Positions 6,152 to 9,525 of a stretch of DNA of 9,525 bases are shown piece after piece. A program made the position numbers and the translations under genes. The notes under the pieces are model-generated. The model made no database searches, was not told where the DNA came from, and saw only the letters and a list, made by a program, of their open reading frames with translations. Source of the DNA: Candidatus Omnitrophota bacterium (GTDB taxonomy: Bacteria > Omnitrophota > Gorgyraeia > B26-G9); assembly GCA_028718845.1 (NCBI GenBank), contig JAQULA010000052.1:1-9525 (forward strand). Reading direction: 5' to 3'. Each line of letters begins with the position of its first letter. The stretch's first letter is position 1.

Positions 6152-8308
6152 TTAGCGGCGTTCGACAAAGTTAATCATGATTTCCATGCCTTCGGAAAGC
6201 TCGGTAGTGAACCCTCCGGGCCGGCCATCCACGATAATTTTTATCAATTTTCCTTTTTGTTCATCCGGACGAAACGAAAAATGTTCCAAAACCTGAGAAA
6301 CCGTGGGCGGAACATTTTCTCCCCGGCGGGTGAGAATCTCGGCGCGGTCTATAAGAAATTCATCCGGGTCCACTAATTGCCCGTTCATGAAAATTTTCCC
6401 CGGAGCGCCCTTAATCAAATACTGCTGGCCGTTTAATACCACGGTCACGTTCTTGCCGCCCGGCGGAATGTCGACGACATCACGCACTTTGTAAAACGCG
6501 GTTTTATTCGGTTGAAAGTCGATAATGCTGCCTTCTTTTACCTGGGAACGCAGCCCGGCCTGTTTGTCGTCGATCATCAACTGAAAATTACTCTGCGACA
6601 ACACCCGCGGTTCCTTATTCACCATAACCACAATTTCCCGCTCCTGCAGCGCGCCGGTATCGATCCCGGCATTCTTAAGCGCATCGGCGGCGGTAACTTC
6701 GCGGGAACATTCAATCGTCACGCGATCGGTCAAAACCGTATCCAGCCCGGCCGGAAACCCGTTCAATAACACCTGAGGAGCGCACTCGATCTGCGTACCG
6801 TTAACCGTGCAATGGACAACGTGTTCCTGGATAACATCCCGGATCACGGCCGAGGCATCCTCTCCGTTTTTCGCTTCCTCAAAAGTGATCCGGTCGCCGT
6901 TGACAACCTTAGCGGTTAAATCCGCCTTTTCCCCGTTAATCGTAACGCATGCCGGCTTGCCGATTTCCCCCTTGATCACCTTCAGCTGATCATTAACTTC
7001 GCAGCAAATCGCCCGGCCGATCCTGCCGTACAAACGCAGCTTATCTACTCCGGCGGCAATCAAAGCGCTCAGGACATTCAGACTCTGCTGCATATCCAGG
7101 ACCTGGACCTGCCGGCCGTTAATCGACAGTTCAATAAATTGCAAACCGGAAGCCCGCGCCGTCATAATACAGATACCCAGCGGCGTCACCATTTCCGGTC
7201 CGTTGATTTTACCGCCGGTGGCATCTTCTATCCCCGAGATCATCCGGGGAAGCCGAATCCCGATATTCGATGCGTCCAGCGGAAACGCCGCGGCCAATTC
7301 AGTTTCAAACAAAGGGGTAAGACTGCCTCCGCCGACCAGGATAACGGCATGAGGGGTTTTTTTGTTCAACTCCCGGATCTCGGCAGTAACCGATTCGGCA
7401 AGCTTGCGCACACGCGGACGGATGGCTTCGATTATTTCCCGGGAAGGGATATCATGTTCCCTTCCGAGTATGTCGCGGAACTGCACGCGAGCGCATTGAG
7501 TAACCGCTCGTTTAACCCGTTCCGCGGTGGTAAAATCAAGGATGAATTTCTCGCACAATATTTCGGTTATTTCATCGCCGGCCTCCGGCACCATTCCGAA
7601 AGCAAAGATGGTACCGTCTTTAGTCATGGCAATGTCCGATGTGCCGGCGCCGATGTCCAGGAGAGCCAGGTTCAAACAACGGATATCCTGCGGGATGATC
7701 ACATTAATCGCCGCGATCGGTTCCAGGGTCAGGCTGACGATCTCCAGTCCGGCGCGCCGCAGCACACTCAGCATGCTGTCCAGGACCACCCGCGGTAAAA
7801 ACGTCGCGATAACCTCCACCGACATCAACCGCCCGAAATGCCCGGGTAAACTGCCGATAACCGCGCCGTCCAGCTCGTAATTAATTACACTGTACCCGAC
7901 GCAATAATAATCCCCGTGACCAAAACCATGGTCGGCATCGTAAATGATACTGCTTATCGCTTCCAGTTCAAGATTGCGCACATCCTCTTCGCCAATTTCC
8001 TCGTCCGGTGAAATGTTTCTTTCAATGCGCACCCGCTCGGTTTTCAAAGCCCGGCCGGCCACGGCAACTCCGACCTGGCGAAGAGATATGCCCATTCGCT
8101 GTTCCAGCGACTGTTTGATCTGGGCAACGATTTTTGCCACTTCATTAATATTATGGATCTGACCGTCAAGCATGGTCCGGGTGCTGTGTTCGACCAATTC
8201 CACATCGAGGATACGCAGGTTAGCTTCGCAGCGCCGGGCAACCAGCCCGACCACTTTCCGCGTGCCGATATCCAGAGCAAAAACAAGATCAGTAGTATCC
8301 ATATTCAT
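6152..8308 (-). CDS. FtsA/PilM-like actin-fold ATPase with long C-terminal tail of repeated beta-rich modules
   Basis: Protein of 718 residues. Residues 11-390 resemble FtsA and PilM: phosphate-1 ALDIGTRKVV (11-20), an inserted SHS2-like subdomain (about 33-95, with VGVAVAGRAL), phosphate-2 LLDIGAGTSD (216-225) and the adenosine motif VILVGGGSL (322-330). The remaining 330 residues are not in standard FtsA (about 420 residues). They hold about six modules starting with xVNG, xLNG or VDG followed by a turn and an acidic strand, with interspersed helices such as TAADALKNAGID, suggesting beta-grasp or DUF348-like folds. The usual FtsA C-terminal membrane helix is not seen. I remember similar 700-residue FtsA-domain proteins from Clostridia, function unknown. 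No ftsZ or pilN neighbours it; it follows cheC by 14 bp. The open frame extends to 8389, but that start would overlap cheC. ATG 8308 or 8302 precedes the conserved DIGT; GGAA at 8314-8311 suits 8302 slightly better. ATP binding is likely, the role unknown. Confidence 0.85.
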   Translation of the reverse strand: MNMDTTDLVFALDIGTRKVVGLVARRCEANLRILDVELVEHSTRTMLDGQIHNINEVAKIVAQIKQSLEQRMGISLRQVGVAVAGRALKTERVRIERNISPDEEIGEEDVRNLELEAISSIIYDADHGFGHGDYYCVGYSVINYELDGAVIGSLPGHFGRLMSVEVIATFLPRVVLDSMLSVLRRAGLEIVSLTLEPIAAINVIIPQDIRCLNLALLDIGAGTSDIAMTKDGTIFAFGMVPEAGDEITEILCEKFILDFTTAERVKRAVTQCARVQFRDILGREHDIPSREIIEAIRPRVRKLAESVTAEIRELNKKTPHAVILVGGGSLTPLFETELAAAFPLDASNIGIRLPRMISGIEDATGGKINGPEMVTPLGICIMTARASGLQFIELSINGRQVQVLDMQQSLNVLSALIAAGVDKLRLYGRIGRAICCEVNDQLKVIKGEIGKPACVTINGEKADLTAKVVNGDRITFEEAKNGEDASAVIRDVIQEHVVHCTVNGTQIECAPQVLLNGFPAGLDTVLTDRVTIECSREVTAADALKNAGIDTGALQEREIVVMVNKEPRVLSQSNFQLMIDDKQAGLRSQVKEGSIIDFQPNKTAFYKVRDVVDIPPGGKNVTVVLNGQQYLIKGAPGKIFMNGQLVDPDEFLIDRAEILTRRGENVPPTVSQVLEHFSFRPDEQKGKLIKIIVDGRPGGFTTELSEGMEIMINFVERR

Positions 8309-8322
8309 GAGTTCCGAATCGG

Positions 8323-8919
8323 TTATATCCCCAGTGAGGCAAGCACCGCGTCCAATGTTTCCGGCTTCGGAAGAAAAAGCTGGGAGCATTCCAGACGCGT
8401 TTTGGATACATACAACTCCACGTCGATAAGAAACACTTCATCCGCCACCTGCCCAATCTCCACCAATATAAAATCAAGCAAAGCGCCGAGCATATCGAAA
8501 GCCAGTGCCGGAACCGAAGCGACCGAATTCATATTCACCACCTGGCTTAAGGCGCTCAAATACGACCCGCACAAAATCGAGCCGACTTCCTTCAAGGCCG
8601 ATTGGGCAATTTCCGATTGCATATCCACCTTTTCCAATGCCAAAAGCTTGCGCACCAGAAATTCAGCGGTTGCCGCCGAAAAAATCGTCAACATCGTCCC
8701 GTGTATCGACCGCGACACATCCAGGTATACCACATACATCAGCTTTTCCGCACCGCCCAACACCTCGGCGACGCTTTCCAGCGGAACGACCCGCACCGAT
8801 GGAACACTGATATCGATCGTTTCCGCGATCAACTGCGAAAGAGCAGTCGCGGAATTTCCCGAACCGATATTTCCCATTTCCCGCAACGCATCCAGCTGAA
8901 CATCAGTTAACTCAGCCAT
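8323..8919 (-). CDS. cheC: CheC-type CheY-phosphate phosphatase
   Basis: CheC/CheX/FliY-family phosphatase that dephosphorylates CheY~P and resets the chemotaxis signal; in Bacillus it partners with the deamidase CheD. It has 198 residues, near the CheC norm. The pseudo-twofold motif (D/S)x3Ex2N is complete in the first copy (D10, E14, N17, in LREMGNIGSGN). In the second copy (S107, E111, within SALKEVGSILCGSY) the asparagine is replaced by S114, so only one of the two sites looks canonical. No membrane segment or FliN-like domain is present, which argues against FliY. The ATG at 8919-8917 has a near-perfect AAGGAGGA at 8931-8924, the strongest Shine-Dalgarno in the window. It lies 59 bp after cheA and 14 bp before the FtsA-like gene, so it is very likely part of their operon. 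No cheD is visible here. Confidence 0.93.
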   Translation of the reverse strand: MAELTDVQLDALREMGNIGSGNSATALSQLIAETIDISVPSVRVVPLESVAEVLGGAEKLMYVVYLDVSRSIHGTMLTIFSAATAEFLVRKLLALEKVDMQSEIAQSALKEVGSILCGSYLSALSQVVNMNSVASVPALAFDMLGALLDFILVEIGQVADEVFLIDVELYVSKTRLECSQLFLPKPETLDAVLASLGI

Positions 8920-8923
8920 TAAT

Positions 8924-8931
8924 TCCTCCTT
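8924..8931 (-). promoter_or_regulatory. Strong Shine-Dalgarno of cheC
   Basis: AAGGAGGA on the minus strand lies 4 nt before the cheC ATG. Other genes here have weak or no such site, so this fixes the cheC start and suggests efficient translation within the che operon. Confidence 0.75.
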
Positions 8932-8950
8932 ACCGCAAACTTCATATGTT

Positions 8951-8984
8951 TTCTTCGGTCCTGAGACGCGCTTCTGCGCTATCC
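8951..8984 (-). repeat. Copy A of the short recurring intergenic element (cheA-cheC gap)
   Basis: On the plus strand it starts TTCTTCGGTCCTGA and ends GCGCTATCC, matching the ends of the element at 1006-1046. On the minus strand it begins within the last codons of cheA, includes the cheA stop TAG inside GGATAG, and has a small GCGC-AGAA-GCGC hairpin before ACCGAAGAA. It may be a coincidence of AT/GC context, but the two shared blocks are in the same order and orientation. Confidence 0.4.
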
Positions 8985-9525
8985 GACCATCGAGGCCACA
9001 TCTAAAATCAAAGCAACGCGCCCATCTCCCAATATCGTCGCTCCGGCAAAACCTTTAATGCCCTTGAGCAACGCGCCCATTGATTTAATAACCACTTCCT
9101 GTTGTCCCAATACTTCATCCACAACCAGTCCGGCTTTCTTTCCGCCGCTTTCCACAATAACAATGGAAATTTCTTTGTTCGCGCCGGGAACAGCCGCAGA
9201 AGCTTTATTATTACCCAATAGTTTATCCATCCGCAGTAACGGCAATACCTCGTTGCGCAGATTAATAACTTCGAACTTTTCAACATGCTTGATTCTCGAT
9301 TCGGAAACCTTGACGGTTTCAGCGATATTCGCGATCGGCGCGGCATAAATTTCTCCGCCGACCTGAACAAGCATCGCCCGGATAATTGCCACCGTCAGCG
9401 GCAGTTTAAGATGGAACCGGCTGCCTTTGCCCAATTCCGACTCGAACGAAAGCGTGCCGCCCAGCGATTCTATTTTCATTTTTACGACGTCCATTCCCAC
9501 GCCGCGGCCGGAAGTGTCGGTAATC
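8979..9525 (-). CDS. cheA: CheA chemotaxis histidine kinase, C-terminal part only
   Basis: The open frame enters from the window edge and gives 181 residues to a TAG stop. It starts with ITDTSGRGVGMDVVK, the end of the HATPase_c (P4) domain with the G2 box GRGVGMDVV of CheA kinases. It continues with GGTLSFESELGKGSRFHLKLPLT, the last strands of P4, here broken as GGTLSFESELG then KGSRFHLKLPLT. The remainder, from about residue 55 (RAMLVQVGGEIYAAPI) to the end, is the CheW-like P5 regulatory domain that binds CheW and receptors. CheA autophosphorylates and passes phosphate to CheY and CheB. The P1 phosphotransfer, P2 and P3 domains lie outside the window. The GTG at 9500 is internal, not a start. 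cheC follows 59 bp downstream. No receiver domain is fused at the C-terminus. Confidence 0.95.
   Translation of the reverse strand, partial: ITDTSGRGVGMDVVKMKIESLGGTLSFESELGKGSRFHLKLPLTVAIIRAMLVQVGGEIYAAPIANIAETVKVSESRIKHVEKFEVINLRNEVLPLLRMDKLLGNNKASAAVPGANKEISIVIVESGGKKAGLVVDEVLGQQEVVIKSMGALLKGIKGFAGATILGDGRVALILDVASMVG

Noticed and set aside
7139..7798. 219-codon plus-strand open frame antisense to the FtsA-like gene
   Set aside because: It lies wholly inside a well-supported gene on the other strand, has low-complexity Arg/His/Gln-rich content, shows no recognisable domain and no ribosome-binding site.
8309..8389. Longer start for the FtsA-like gene at 8389
   Set aside because: It would overlap cheC by 67 bp, the added 27 residues show no FtsA-like sequence, and the conserved ALDIGT motif begins 10 residues after the ATG at 8308.
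8153..8899. 248-codon plus-strand open frame
   Set aside because: It spans the antisense of both cheC and the next gene's start, is rich in Ser/Thr/Ile as expected from a complement of this composition, and has no domain.

Overview
The window reads as a piece of chromosome from a Gram-negative, chemotactic bacterium. waaA (Kdo transferase) implies LPS or a lipid A-Kdo core, and cheA plus cheC imply CheY-phosphate signalling. All eight supported genes lie on the minus strand, so transcription runs from position 9525 towards 1. I see no rRNA, tRNA, CRISPR array, transposase or phage gene. The taxon is uncertain. CheC together with LPS synthesis, a long FtsA-domain protein of a kind I remember mainly from Clostridia-like genomes, and repeat-rich intergenic DNA suggest an under-sampled lineage (for example Omnitrophota or a relative). 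That is inference only.

Layout in the direction of transcription: the 3' end of cheA (9525-8979); cheC (8919-8323); a 718-residue FtsA/PilM-like actin-fold ATPase with a long C-terminal tail of repeated beta-rich modules (8308-6152); a 143-bp gap with a good sigma70-type promoter; topA (6011-3987); xerC (3974-3102), whose Shine-Dalgarno overlaps the topA stop codon; a 187-bp gap made almost entirely of short degenerate tandem repeats; waaA (2914-1634); a 177-bp gap ending in a promoter that sits on the yraN start codon; yraN (1456-1064); a 122-bp gap; and rlmN (941-1), whose last residues fall outside the window.

Three transcription groups are likely. The first is cheA-cheC-ftsA-like, where the third gene starts 14 bp after cheC. 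CheA would phosphorylate CheY, CheC would remove the phosphate, and the FtsA-like ATPase is an uncharacterised partner by position. The second is topA-xerC, which links DNA supercoiling with chromosome-dimer resolution and is driven by its own promoter. The third is the housekeeping set waaA, yraN and rlmN (envelope, a nuclease-fold protein, ribosome and tRNA methylation), each separated by noncoding DNA.

The most interesting points are the chemotaxis-linked FtsA-like protein with its unusual C-terminal half, the tract of 10-bp and 7-bp tandem repeats between xerC and waaA, a short element recurring in several intergenic gaps, a perfect palindrome covering the topA -10 box, and a cheC whose second phosphatase motif lacks its asparagine. 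The window does not hold an obvious new defence or mobile system.
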